64,000 nt of DNA from Hyaloperonospora brassicae (lineage: Eukaryota > Oomycota > Peronosporomycetes > Peronosporales > Peronosporaceae): positions 62,001 through 126,000 of the forward strand of contig CANTFL010001411.1 in assembly GCA_947650285.1 (NCBI GenBank), given 5' to 3'. The notes beneath the pieces were generated by a model, which worked only from the letters and a program-made list of their open reading frames with translations, was not told the DNA's origin and did not search any database. The position numbers and the translations under genes were made by a program. How positions within the stretch are numbered: position 1 is the stretch's first letter; every line of letters starts with the position of its first letter. Below are positions 1 to 8,438 of the stretch, piece after piece.

Positions 1-1005
1 GGCGACACGCCTCGTGTCGTCGTCCCCGCTCATGATGATTTGCGTTTACGCATCATGTACGAGTGTCACGATGCCCCAGCAAGCGGCCATCGTGGAAGGG
101 AAAAGACTTACCTCACGGTAAGTCGTGACTTTTACTGGCCCCGCCAGTATCTGTTTGTTCGCAAGTACATACGTGATTGCGAGGTTTGTCAACGGGTGAA
201 GCCTAGTCCTTCATCCCGTGCGCCATTGCAGCCTCTGCCTGTTCCGACAGAGTGCTGGCAGTCCGTTTCAATGGACTTCGTCTTCGGTTTTCCCGAAGAC
301 GCTCACAAGAATAATGGTATTCTTGTGTTTGTAGACCGATTCAGCAATATGGTCCATCTTGCTGCTGTCCCTGAGTCAATCAAGGCTCAAGGTTGTGCTC
401 GTGTCTTTCTAGACACGGTGTTTAGACTCCACGGGTTACCCCATGAACTCGTATCCGACCGTGACCCTCGGTTCACGGCGGAATTTTGGCAAACCGTGTT
501 CCGTACTCTCGGAACACGATTGAAGATGTCCACTTCTGACCATCAAGAAACAGATGGTCAGACGGAACGTGCGAACCGTGTCCTCGAAGAGATTCTTCGA
601 GGATATGTCCACTCGTTTTCGAGTTGGAGCGAATTCCTACCCATGGTAGAATTCGCCATCAATAATTCGGTGCATGCTTCAACTCAGCACACACCGTTCT
701 ACGTGTATGGTTTACGCCATCCACGAGTGCCCACCCTTATAGAGTGTAACTCTTGGATAAGGGGGGAGGGACTCGCTCGAGCAAAAACCGTTTTGGCTCT
801 TGCTCATCACGTGTCGACGCAAACGTCGTCACGTATGATGCCGATGTCGATCAAGTCGACATCGATGAAGAAAATCACCTCAATAATAGCGAAGACGCTA
901 TTATTGATTCGGATGACGATGACGATGCTGGTATATTCAGCATCGCCAACGACTATGTCAGCGAGGAAGAAGACAACCTCGCTGAAGAAGAGAGCAATCT
1001 CTTAG
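1..1005 (+). pseudogene. Gypsy integrase (copy A, N-terminally cut)
   Basis: Integrase part of a Ty3/gypsy polyprotein, which would insert the cDNA copy into the genome. A zinc-binding segment ends in CEVCQRVKPS. The catalytic core shows the first Asp in SMDFVFGFPED, the second in LVSDRDPRF and the Glu in SDHQETDGQTERAN. The usual Pro before the Glu motif (present as HPETDG in copy B) is Gln here. The frame loses similarity near the G-run at 758-768, where the continuation moves to the -1 frame (ORF 753-1985). Copy B has the same break, so this integrase is probably not made intact. The frame is open to the window edge, so the true N-terminus is outside. Confidence 0.85.
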
Positions 1006-1985
1006 CAGTGCGCACGAAGCGCACTGCCAGACAAAACAACGAGTCAGCAGAGAACTTCCTGCTGACTCGAGAAGCGGTAGTCCGTTTCGTTCAGGACTCC
1101 ATCGAAAATGCGGTGGACCGTCAGAAACGGAACGCAGACAAGAATGGAAGAGCGAATGTTCTTTCATTTAAGGTTAACGACCTAGTACTACTGTCAACGG
1201 TAAACCTACCTGGACATGCAGTCACTAGTGTCGGCAGTAGCAAACTACTGCCAAAATACATTGGGCCATTTCGAGTGTTGCATCGCAAGGGCAATGCATA
1301 CACACTCGAATTGCCACGTAGGATGCGCACGCATCCTACGTTTTACGTGGGGCGACTCAGACCGTACTGTCGGTACGAGCCTTCTTCTTCCGATGAAGAT
1401 AGCCCCCACGTTCAAGAACATCCATCAAGTTCTTGCGTTCGCGCTCCAGACGATCCGTCTGGTCGCGCAGATATGATACCTCGGTATTCAACCGAGATAT
1501 CTCCCCGCGAGCTGTCGCCAGCTCGCCGAATAGGGAGCGGACATCCCGCTCGACCTGAAGCTGCGCTGTGGCATAATCGGCGCGGACTCTCGCCCGATCA
1601 GCCTCGCGATCCTTGCGGTTATTCCGCACGGTATCAGTCAAAGCGTAGCGCCGATCGCGCTCGTGCTTCAAGTCATCGCGGAATTCATCGATTGCGCGAT
1701 CCATCTCGTAAGGGTCGAGATGGTGAACCGAATCGTCTGGAGGATGTCTTTCCTCCTCCACCACATCCTTTGGTGGATGCTCACGGTGGTCAACGCTTTC
1801 TAGTGAAGCGTATCTTGAATCACCGTGACGATTCAGGATCAAGAACGAGCTACCTCGTCCAGTGGCGGGGGTATCTACCCTCTTGGAACAGCTGGGAGCC
1901 CCGCTCTCAGCTGTTGGTGGATGTTGAAGGTCTCGTCCGCCAGTATGACGAGACTCATCCGATTGCACCTGGGGCCCATCGGTAA
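753..1985 (+). CDS. Gypsy pol C-terminal part with chromodomain (copy A)
   Basis: Continuation of pol in the -1 frame. It has an acidic Asp/Glu-rich linker (about residues 28-80). The integrase C-terminal SH3-like segment follows, with FKVNDLVLLST, a Gly-Pro-Phe motif (YIGPFRVLHRKGNAY) and HPTFYVGRLRPY. A long Arg/Ser/Pro-rich stretch leads to a C-terminal chromodomain with RILNHRDDSG, YLVQWRGY and SWEPRSQL. Chromodomains of this element class read histone marks and steer integration to chromatin. The listed start is a TTG in the frame, not a true initiator; the product would be part of a Gag-Pol polyprotein. From 1357 onward the opposite strand is also open for more than 600 nt. Confidence 0.8.
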   Translation: MDKGGGTRSSKNRFGSCSSRVDANVVTYDADVDQVDIDEENHLNNSEDAIIDSDDDDDAGIFSIANDYVSEEEDNLAEEESNLLAVRTKRTARQNNESAENFLLTREAVVRFVQDSIENAVDRQKRNADKNGRANVLSFKVNDLVLLSTVNLPGHAVTSVGSSKLLPKYIGPFRVLHRKGNAYTLELPRRMRTHPTFYVGRLRPYCRYEPSSSDEDSPHVQEHPSSSCVRAPDDPSGRADMIPRYSTEISPRELSPARRIGSGHPARPEAALWHNRRGLSPDQPRDPCGYSARYQSKRSADRARASSHRGIHRLRDPSRKGRDGEPNRLEDVFPPPPHPLVDAHGGQRFLVKRILNHRDDSGSRTSYLVQWRGYLPSWNSWEPRSQLLVDVEGLVRQYDETHPIAPGAHR

Positions 1986-2964
1986 ACACGCGCCCTAGGC
2001 GCTTGTAGACGGATTGCAAATTTGCAATCGCGTCACGCATCTCAGCCGAGATGTGTGCCCTTCCACAGAGCGAACTTAGGGAATACACGTCCCTATGAGC
2101 ACGCTGCAAGTTGTCAACACAACTCGCACAAGGGTCTCCCCATGTGAGACAAGGAATGTCTGCCTCACTCGACAAAAAGTGCAACCGGTACCTTGCACAG
2201 GTTGGTGTTCGCTTTTCGAACCTGAGGCGTGTCGCCTCAAGTTTCTTGAGCCACCCTTCTCGTCCAAAATTCTTTACGTTTTGGACGAACGCGTTCCACG
2301 TAGCCAAAAGCGAGGCCTTGTCACGCTTTCGGTTGCTGTTGTACCATCGATGTCTAAGGAAGACATCGAGATAAAAGTCTTCCTCAGCGCGAAAGTTCTT
2401 CGCGCTGGAACTCAAGCCGTGAAGCTCGGTTGCATCGAATAAGGGTATTCGATGGTGTTGGCTTGTCTCGTGAGACAGGCTATTGATGAGTTGTTCGGGC
2501 AAACGCCACGGCTTCAACTCATCACGCTTCACAGTGGTACCCTTGTCGGTACCACGGCTCCCAGATTGACGACGGCTCGCGCCATCGTCATCACGCTCGT
2601 GCGAAGACGCACGAGCCGGCGGTGGTGAAGAATAGAACTCACCACCCCGATCATCATCATCATCACTGCCGAACAGACTGTGATGCAAATCACGAGTCCG
2701 TTCGTTCGGCAGTGGCCTTGGCGAATACTGAGGCGTCGCCGGTGAGCGAGACGCCTCTGGAGCATTGCCCGAGTCAGACACGTCTGACTCGCCAGAGTAG
2801 ATGACCTCTACATCAGGGTCATCGTGCGCACGCGGTGTGATACCGCGTGCACCTGCAGCACCTGTTGCTGCAGGCGGAGAAGGAGCAGCAGAAAACGAAT
2901 CGTCTGCCGCAGAGGCTTGCACAGCACCAGGCTGTGTGGGTCTTGAGTCACCCCGCATAGACAT
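1357..2964 (-). CDS. Antisense ORF of the gypsy element, 535 aa, coiled-coil protein (copy A)
   Basis: An ATG-initiated 535-codon frame on the strand opposite to pol. The N-terminal part (1-150) is Ser/Pro/Asp-rich and disordered-looking. The middle (about 150-330) is a conserved-looking block with Trp/Cys features (WRLPEQLINSL, FLRHRWYNSN, CLTWGDPCASC). The last 110 residues are Glu/Arg/Leu-rich with heptad character (LFGELATARGEISRL) and end in a basic patch (HRKKKARTD). The start lies 132 bp inside the LTR, so antisense transcription from the LTR could express it; that is inference. Copy B keeps the same frame with an in-frame 3-nt indel in the variable part, arguing for past coding selection. 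I do not recognise the family. Its last 209 codons overlap the chromodomain ORF on the other strand. Confidence 0.7.
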   Translation of the reverse strand: MSMRGDSRPTQPGAVQASAADDSFSAAPSPPAATGAAGARGITPRAHDDPDVEVIYSGESDVSDSGNAPEASRSPATPQYSPRPLPNERTRDLHHSLFGSDDDDDRGGEFYSSPPPARASSHERDDDGASRRQSGSRGTDKGTTVKRDELKPWRLPEQLINSLSHETSQHHRIPLFDATELHGLSSSAKNFRAEEDFYLDVFLRHRWYNSNRKRDKASLLATWNAFVQNVKNFGREGWLKKLEATRLRFEKRTPTCARYRLHFLSSEADIPCLTWGDPCASCVDNLQRAHRDVYSLSSLCGRAHISAEMRDAIANLQSVYKRLGRVFTDGPQVQSDESRHTGGRDLQHPPTAESGAPSCSKRVDTPATGRGSSFLILNRHGDSRYASLESVDHREHPPKDVVEEERHPPDDSVHHLDPYEMDRAIDEFRDDLKHERDRRYALTDTVRNNRKDREADRARVRADYATAQLQVERDVRSLFGELATARGEISRLNTEVSYLRDQTDRLERERKNLMDVLERGGYLHRKKKARTDSTV

Positions 2965-3083
2965 GTTAACTATGCGAGGTCAAGTGGAAAGTGAATGGAA
3001 CGGACCCAACAAGTGCTCCCTGTCCCAATGGTGGCCAACGGGTGGCCTCCATGTTTTCGATAGTCACACGGTGACTATCAGTT

Positions 3084-3095
3084 AAGGGGGGGTGA
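3084..3095 (+). other. Polypurine tract next to the LTR
   Basis: A purine run of A and G (with one T near its end) directly precedes the TG that opens the LTR at 3096. It is the expected primer site for plus-strand DNA synthesis. The corresponding run in copy B ends at 10652. Confidence 0.7.
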
Positions 3096-3488
3096 TGTAA
3101 CGGGGCAGCCCGTTACATGAAATTGTCACTTAAAGGAAAGTGACAATAAAGAATATAAAGATGGATATTCTTTAAAACAATATCACCAAAGTGGTGATAT
3201 TGAAGGGTCGACCAAAGAGTCTGCTCATCGGTTGATATCTTGACGATATCAACCCACCAATCGCCGCAAGACGCGCGCAATGAGTGGTGAGTAGACGTCG
3301 TCATACATTCAGTTAGATTAGTATAATTAAGTTAAGTCAAACAAAGAGACAGTAGTTAAAAGACTTAATTATATTAATATAACAGTTTTACTTTTCCCTT
3401 ATCTACGCTTCCTCGTTTGCCTCGTGTACGTCTGTCAGGCGCACCAAAACCCTTGCGTTAAGTTCACGCAAGGGTGTGCCCCGCTACA
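3096..3488 (+). repeat. Gypsy LTR shared by copies A and B (393 bp)
   Basis: Begins TGTAACGGGG and ends CCCCGCTACA, so the ends are TG...CA. It aligns over its whole length with the LTR at 10653-11046, with roughly 25 differences concentrated in the first third. Its start is a perfect hairpin (3096-3104 with 3109-3117). More hairpins follow at 3122-3147, 3150-3175 and 3180-3200. An AT-rich stretch near 3315-3385 (TATAATTAAG) could hold the promoter. No target-site duplication flanks this copy because both sides are element sequence. Confidence 0.93.
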
Positions 3489-3490
3489 CC

Positions 3491-3508
3491 TGGTAGCACT
3501 TTGTAGTC
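3491..3508 (+). other. Primer binding site, initiator-Met-like
   Basis: Two bases after the LTR end the sequence reads TGGTAGCACTTTGTAG. The first eight bases complement the ...TGCTACCA end of eukaryotic initiator tRNA-Met; the match does not continue, so the tRNA identity is tentative. Confidence 0.5.
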
Positions 3509-3538
3509 CTTCCAAGGACCACAGCATCCAACATTAAC

Positions 3539-4687
3539 ATGTTGGATGATGAAGAGACCTTTCACGCCACGCGTGAAGGGTTTACCCATTTGAGTGACAT
3601 CGAATGGGGTGCGGTAGAACGAATGAGTTCTACCGTAGGCGAACTCGTCGTCAGCACCATGTTGGAGTCTCTAGACAGAGACCAACAACATGCCGCTATC
3701 GCCAAGTTCATTCAAATTGAACTTGCTCTCGAGAGGGAGAAAGTAGCCTTGCTTCACCAGCAAGGCTCTCAACAGGCCGAGCAGTTGAGAGAACTCGGTG
3801 CTCAACAGACGGAGCTGTTGAGACAGCAGCAATTCCATGCTGCTGTGGGCGGGACGGCGCATGCGCGTCGTCCCGAAGTCATGAAAGTCGACATCTCCAA
3901 GTACAGTGGAGTCCCGGAGGACTCCCTGTTACTATGGTCTGTCGAACTCGACAGAGCCCTAAGGGCTCGTCGCGTCGAAGATGAGCAAATGAAACTCACA
4001 TTTGCCCAATCCTACTTGGCAGGACGTGCCAAAACTTGGTCCCTGGGGCTCGAGAGTAGCGACCCAAATGTGTTTAGGTCGCTAGATGACTTCAAGTCCC
4101 GGCTCAGACAAACGTTTGAGCCGCCACGGGCTGATTTCAGGGCTCGTTCAGAGCTCCTGAAACTCAAGCAGGGTAAGCGTGATGTGCACGCTTACGCACA
4201 ACATATACGACTCCTTGCGAGTAGTATAACTGCCAACCCAGTACATGAACACACGTTGATTACGGTGTTCATGCAAGGGCTCGCAGAAGGGCCCGTCAGG
4301 AGCCACCTGTTCCGCCTTGAGCTAAATACGCTGGAAGATGCGATATCAGCCGCGGAACAGGAAGACTTAATCATGATACAGGCTCATGCTAGCTCAAACT
4401 CTTACCGTCCACCGAGACGACAAGAGATCGGAGGTCCAGAACCAATGGACCTCTGCTATGTTGAGAGCGAGAGACCTCGCTCTTCAAACAACAAGCGATT
4501 GCAGAAGTTCAATCGCTGTCAGAAGTTAGGGCACTACGCACATAAGTGTAGTGCTCCACGCCCAGTACCAAGCAGTACTGAGCGAAATGGACGACCATTT
4601 GCCAGAAAGGGCAATGGGCGTGGGTCCATCGCTGTTGCGAAGCCGCAACAGCGAGACGGACCATCAAAAAATGGTCGGGGTCAGTAG
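3539..4687 (+). CDS. Gypsy Gag (382 aa)
   Basis: Structural Gag protein of the element, which would form the virus-like particle and bind RNA. An ATG lies 51 nt after the LTR. The N-terminal third is a Gln/Glu-rich helical or coiled-coil stretch (LEREKVALLHQQGSQQAEQL). The central part is the retrotransposon capsid-type domain (WSVELDRALRARRVEDEQM, FAQSYLAGRAKTWSLG, KSRLRQTFEPP, LLKLKQGKRDVHAYAQHIR). Near the C-terminus is a zinc knuckle whose usual first Cys is missing: FNRCQKLGHYAHKC reads as x-x2-C-x4-H-x4-C with Phe in the first position. The stop codon lies inside the stem of a predicted -1 frameshift signal. The reading frame is otherwise intact. Confidence 0.88.
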   Translation: MLDDEETFHATREGFTHLSDIEWGAVERMSSTVGELVVSTMLESLDRDQQHAAIAKFIQIELALEREKVALLHQQGSQQAEQLRELGAQQTELLRQQQFHAAVGGTAHARRPEVMKVDISKYSGVPEDSLLLWSVELDRALRARRVEDEQMKLTFAQSYLAGRAKTWSLGLESSDPNVFRSLDDFKSRLRQTFEPPRADFRARSELLKLKQGKRDVHAYAQHIRLLASSITANPVHEHTLITVFMQGLAEGPVRSHLFRLELNTLEDAISAAEQEDLIMIQAHASSNSYRPPRRQEIGGPEPMDLCYVESERPRSSNNKRLQKFNRCQKLGHYAHKCSAPRPVPSSTERNGRPFARKGNGRGSIAVAKPQQRDGPSKNGRGQ

Positions 4688-4705
4688 GGGCGGAGCGCCC
4701 TACTG
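4666..4705 (+). promoter_or_regulatory. Putative -1 programmed ribosomal frameshift signal between gag and pol
   Basis: In the gag frame 4666-4672 reads A AAA AAT, which fits the X XXY YYZ slippery rule. A 9-nt spacer follows. Then comes a perfect 8-bp stem, CAGTAGGG (4682-4689) pairing with CCCTACTG (4698-4705) around an 8-nt loop. The gag stop (4685-4687) sits in the stem. A -1 slip enters the pol frame, which is open from there to 5571. Confidence 0.7.
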
Positions 4706-5571
4706 ATATAGCAACCTCAAGAGAATTTACAAATCTCTTGACGAAAGTTGCTCCAGATACACAATCATTGTGTGTCTCTGCACCTGGTGATGACGTTTCG
4801 CTCATCACCTTGAAGTTGGAAGATACAAATGATTTGTCACTTCGTGCCCTAGTAGACTGTGGGGCGTCGAACAACTTTGTTCGTCGCCAGTCACTAGAGG
4901 GTCGTAGGCTCAAGTTCGTTGAGCGCGACATTCCCCTCACGAGGATGACGGTGCGCCTTGCAACAGGCGCATCGATAACCGTTGAGAAACGTGTAGTAGG
5001 AATCCACTACACGTTAGAGGGAGAACAGTACGATGATGACTTCATCGTACTAGATCTGGATGACAAATTTGATGTCATCCTGGGATTACCTTGGCTCAGA
5101 AAGTACGAGCCAAGGGTGAGCTGGCAGCATCGATCCGTGAAGATGCCTGCTACATGTTCATCAGATGGCCATCTGATGAACGTCATGGAGCGTCCACAAG
5201 CGTGTGGATGTACTGCGAGTGAGTGCGATGGCCTCACTTGCGGTACGGTCGTTTGCACGACTGCACAAGATCACAGTGTAGTTGATCACTATACTGTGGA
5301 GCAAGCTCCCGGCGGCTGTACAGGAGTACAGGCTGCGCCGAAGGTCCACCACTCGAATAAATCGAGTGGACCGGGACATGGATGCATGCCTAGCGGGCAG
5401 CGTCTTAGAAGTAAGAAACCTGTTGCCCCCAAGGGGCAACATGAAAATCCTAGGTCGACTGGAGAGTCGACCGTAGAGGATCGGTTCCTGACTGTGGTTG
5501 CACAGCCACAGTCAGAAGACGTCGAGGGAATAATTCACCACGTACTTGAGGAAGGAATTCCTCAAAAGTAA
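4672..5571 (+). CDS. Gypsy aspartic protease region of pol
   Basis: First part of Pol, entered by -1 frameshifting from gag. It carries a retropepsin-like domain with the active-site loop ALVDCGASNNFV, where Asp-Cys-Gly-Ala replaces the more usual Asp-Ser/Thr-Gly. Further signatures are LATGASITVEKRVVG and the second conserved segment VILGLPWLRKYEP. The protease would cleave the Gag-Pol polyprotein. The C-terminal half is a low-complexity, His/Pro/Gly-rich linker. The frame ends at TAA 5569-5571 while the reverse transcriptase frame opens only at 5580, so a frameshift mutation separates them in this copy. Confidence 0.8.
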   Translation, partial: WSGSVGAERPTDIATSREFTNLLTKVAPDTQSLCVSAPGDDVSLITLKLEDTNDLSLRALVDCGASNNFVRRQSLEGRRLKFVERDIPLTRMTVRLATGASITVEKRVVGIHYTLEGEQYDDDFIVLDLDDKFDVILGLPWLRKYEPRVSWQHRSVKMPATCSSDGHLMNVMERPQACGCTASECDGLTCGTVVCTTAQDHSVVDHYTVEQAPGGCTGVQAAPKVHHSNKSSGPGHGCMPSGQRLRSKKPVAPKGQHENPRSTGESTVEDRFLTVVAQPQSEDVEGIIHHVLEEGIPQK

Positions 5572-5579
5572 CTTGCTGA

Positions 5580-7586
5580 AGGATCAGGCCCTCAGCAACC
5601 TGTGAAAGCAAGTCCCAGGAAGGAACCGAGACGTTGAACGTCTTGGTCAATGACGGATTAGGTGTAGGCGCCTATACACTTGATCTGATTGTGCCTCCGA
5701 AGTTAACTTTGGAGATAACTCAGTTGCCAACGGTAGAACCGAAACGGTTTTTGCGTGATCTGCGTAGTGGCAAAGTCAAGCAGATCTGCATACTCGTCAC
5801 AGAGGATGAGTATGTGGCCGATATTCGGTCGGCCACAGTATTTGCTGAGAACGAACGGATTCTCAGCAGCTCATCGATGGACGAAAGTGTCCTCGATGAG
5901 AAGACTCGGATTGAGCGATACACGTCGCAATCCTGGGAGTCACTTCAGGCAAATCCTTTGTATAAGGATTTGATCGAATTCGAGGACGTATTTCCTGAAT
6001 CCATACCTTGCGAGTCGCCTATTGACAAAAGCACTTGACACGAGATCGAGCTCAATCCGGGCTCGAAGTTCTGTGTCATGAAGCAGTGGCCACTGCCTCG
6101 TGAACAATTACTAGCGATCGACAAGTTCTTTGCCGATCGCTTAGCAGAGGGCCATGTGAGGGAATCAACATCCCCTCACAGCTCTCCAACCTTCTGCGTG
6201 AGAAAGGCCACAGAAGGATGGCGGATAGTGCACGCGTTCAACAAGTTGAATGCTGCAACGGTACCAGCTCAGACGCCGATACCGAGAAAGTACGTAATCA
6301 TAGATGGTATGTCAAAAAGTACCATCTTTTCGTCCATGGATCTGATGGATGGATTCTATCAGATCCTCATGCGTGAAAAGGACATCCCGTACACAGCAGT
6401 GAGCACCCCCAGCGGTATTTTGTGGGAGTGGCTAGTGATGCCACAGGGGCTGAGTAATGCCCCTGCAACATTCAACAGATGTGTTACAAATCTGTTGAGA
6501 CCGGTGCGGGATTTCGCATTGAGTTACTTCGACGATGTGTTCGTTCATAGTCGGGCTATGGACGGAAAGACGGACGTTGAAGTTCACAGAACTCACGTTC
6601 GTCAAGTCCTTCAACTTATGCGCAAGCATGAGTTGTATGCCAACCTCAAGAAGTGTATTTTCGCGGCTAGCGAAATACCACTTCTTAAGTGCATCGTGGG
6701 TAAACACGGCGTACGCCCCGATCCCGAGAAGATTAAGGCGATCACCGACTGGTCTGTGCAAGTCGATATCAAGAGACTTCGGAATTTCCTTGGCTAAGCG
6801 GCGTACTTGCACAAGTACTCACGCAACTACGCCAAAATGACGGTACATCGTTCTTGTTTACTCAAGAAAAATGTCAAGTGGTCATGGAACGCTGAGTGTC
6901 AGCGTTCCTTCGAAGGTATCAAGCGGAGCTTGATGCAGTCGTCGATATTGGCGATTGCAGATCAGGACAGACCATTTCATGTGGTCTGTGACGCCAGCTA
7001 TTTTTCGATCGGCTGTGCGTTAATGCAGTTCGATGCAGATGGCGCAGAGCGCGTCATCTGTTATCAGTCGCGTCAGCTGCAGGAAGCTGAGCTCAATTAC
7101 CCAGTGCATGAAAAGGAACTACTTGCCATGAAGTACGCACTGGCTAAGTTTCGCGTCTATCTCTTGAGAGATAGACCGTTTGTTGTCTATACGGACCATG
7201 CGTCATTACGAACGGCCGTAAACAGCCCACACCTCTCGCAAAGAATGGCGAGGTGGCTGTCTTTCTTCGCGGAGTATAACTCTTCCGTGGAGTATAAACC
7301 GGGACGACTCAATGTCGTCGCGGATGCTCTTTCGCGCCGTCCCGATTTCGAGCCGGTCGCACAATCCAACAGTGAGGATAAGCCCACTGTTGCGACACTG
7401 ACAGCCAGTGTTCCGTCTTCAAGCTTACTTGACGACGTACGAAAGGCATACGCAGAAGATAAGGATCTTCTGCGATTGATGGATCATCTGGTGCATTCAT
7501 CCGGTAAATCATTGAAGAATTTATCGGCTTTGTACCGATCCTCATCGGATCGGTATACGACAAGCAACGGGTTGCTGTATTACTAG
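5580..7586 (+). pseudogene. Gypsy reverse transcriptase and RNase H, broken by stops
   Basis: One frame encodes the polymerase and RNase H but is interrupted by TGA 6036-6038, TAA 6795-6797 and TAG 7584-7586. RT signatures are KQWPLPREQL, EGHVRESTSPHSSP, IFSSMDLMDGFYQI, MPQGLSNAPATF and the catalytic YFDD in SYFDDVFVHS. RNase H follows with FHVVCDASYFSIGCAL, VHEKELLAMKYAL, VYTDHASLR and RLNVVADALSRRPDF. The copy would copy RNA to DNA and degrade the template if intact. The TGA could come from CGA by a C-to-T change. Interruptions between otherwise full-length, motif-complete segments suggest fairly recent inactivation. Confidence 0.88.
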
Positions 7587-8435
7587 GCTGTTGCCGGCGA
7601 CACGCCTCGTGTCGTCGTCCCCGCTCATGATGATTTGCGTTTACGCATCATGTACGAGTGTCACGATGCCCCAACAGGTGGTCATCGTGGGAGAGAAAAG
7701 ACTTTCCTCACGGTAAGTCGCGACTTTTACTGGCCACGCCAGTATCAGTTTGTACGCAAGTACATACGTGATTGCGAGGTTTGTCAACGGGTGAAGCCTA
7801 GTCCTTCATCCCGTGCGCCATTGCAGCCTCTGCCTGTTCCGACAGAGTGCTGGCAGTCCGTTTCAATGGACTTCGTCTTCGGTTTTCCCGAAGACGCTCA
7901 CAAGAATAATGGTATTCTTGTGTTTGTAGACCGATTCAGCAATATGGTCCATCTTGCTGCTGTCCCTGAGTCAATCAAGGCTCAAGGTTGTGCTCGTGTC
8001 TTTCTAGACACGGTCTTTAGACTCCACGGGTTACCCCATGAACTCGTATCCGACCGTGACCCTCGGTTCACGGCGGAATTTTGGCAAACCGTGTTCCGTA
8101 CTCTCGGAACACGGTTGGCGATGTCCACTTCTGACCATCCAGAAACAGATGGTCAGACGGAACGTGCGAACCGTGTCCTCGAAGAGATTCTTCGAGGATA
8201 TGTCCACTCGTTTTCGAGTTGGAGCGAATTCCTACCCATGGTAGAATTCGCCATCAATAATTCGGTGCATGCCTCAACTCAGCACACACCGTTTTACGTG
8301 TATGGTTTACGCCATCCACGTGTGCCCGCCCTTCTAGAGTGTGACTCTTTGATAAGGGGGGAGGGACTCGCTCGAGCAAAAACCGTTTTGGCTCTTGCTC
8401 ATCATGTGTCGACGCTAACGTCGTCACGTATGTAG
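7587..8435 (+). pseudogene. Gypsy integrase (copy B)
   Basis: Same frame as the RNase H segment, after TAG 7584-7586. It has the zinc-binding region ending CEVCQRVKPS and the catalytic Asp-Asp-Glu triad in SMDFVFGFPED, LVSDRDPRF and SDHPETDGQTERAN. The sequence is close to copy A. After PFYVYGLRHPRVP the frame passes the G-run at 8353-8363, loses similarity to known integrases and ends at TAG 8433-8435. The real continuation lies in the -1 frame there, returning to this frame after compensating indels near 8510-8540. Confidence 0.82.
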
Positions 8436-8438
8436 CCG

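Larger units (their letters stand above)
1..3095 (+). mobile_element. Ty3/gypsy element copy A, internal region, 5' truncated by window edge
   Basis: This stretch matches 7596-10652 of the downstream copy almost base for base. It runs from the integrase zinc-finger region through the chromodomain, a long minus-strand ORF and the polypurine tract into the LTR at 3096. No LTR-chromosome junction lies between the two copies: copy A's 3' LTR is also copy B's 5' LTR. This head-to-tail layout is what LTR-LTR recombination between tandem copies produces. The upstream part of copy A lies outside the window. Confidence 0.9.

Noticed and set aside
2095..2442. 115-codon plus-strand frame within the gypsy antisense ORF
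   Set aside because: Shorter than and antisense to a better-supported frame. Hairpin-rich sequence makes mirrored open frames likely.
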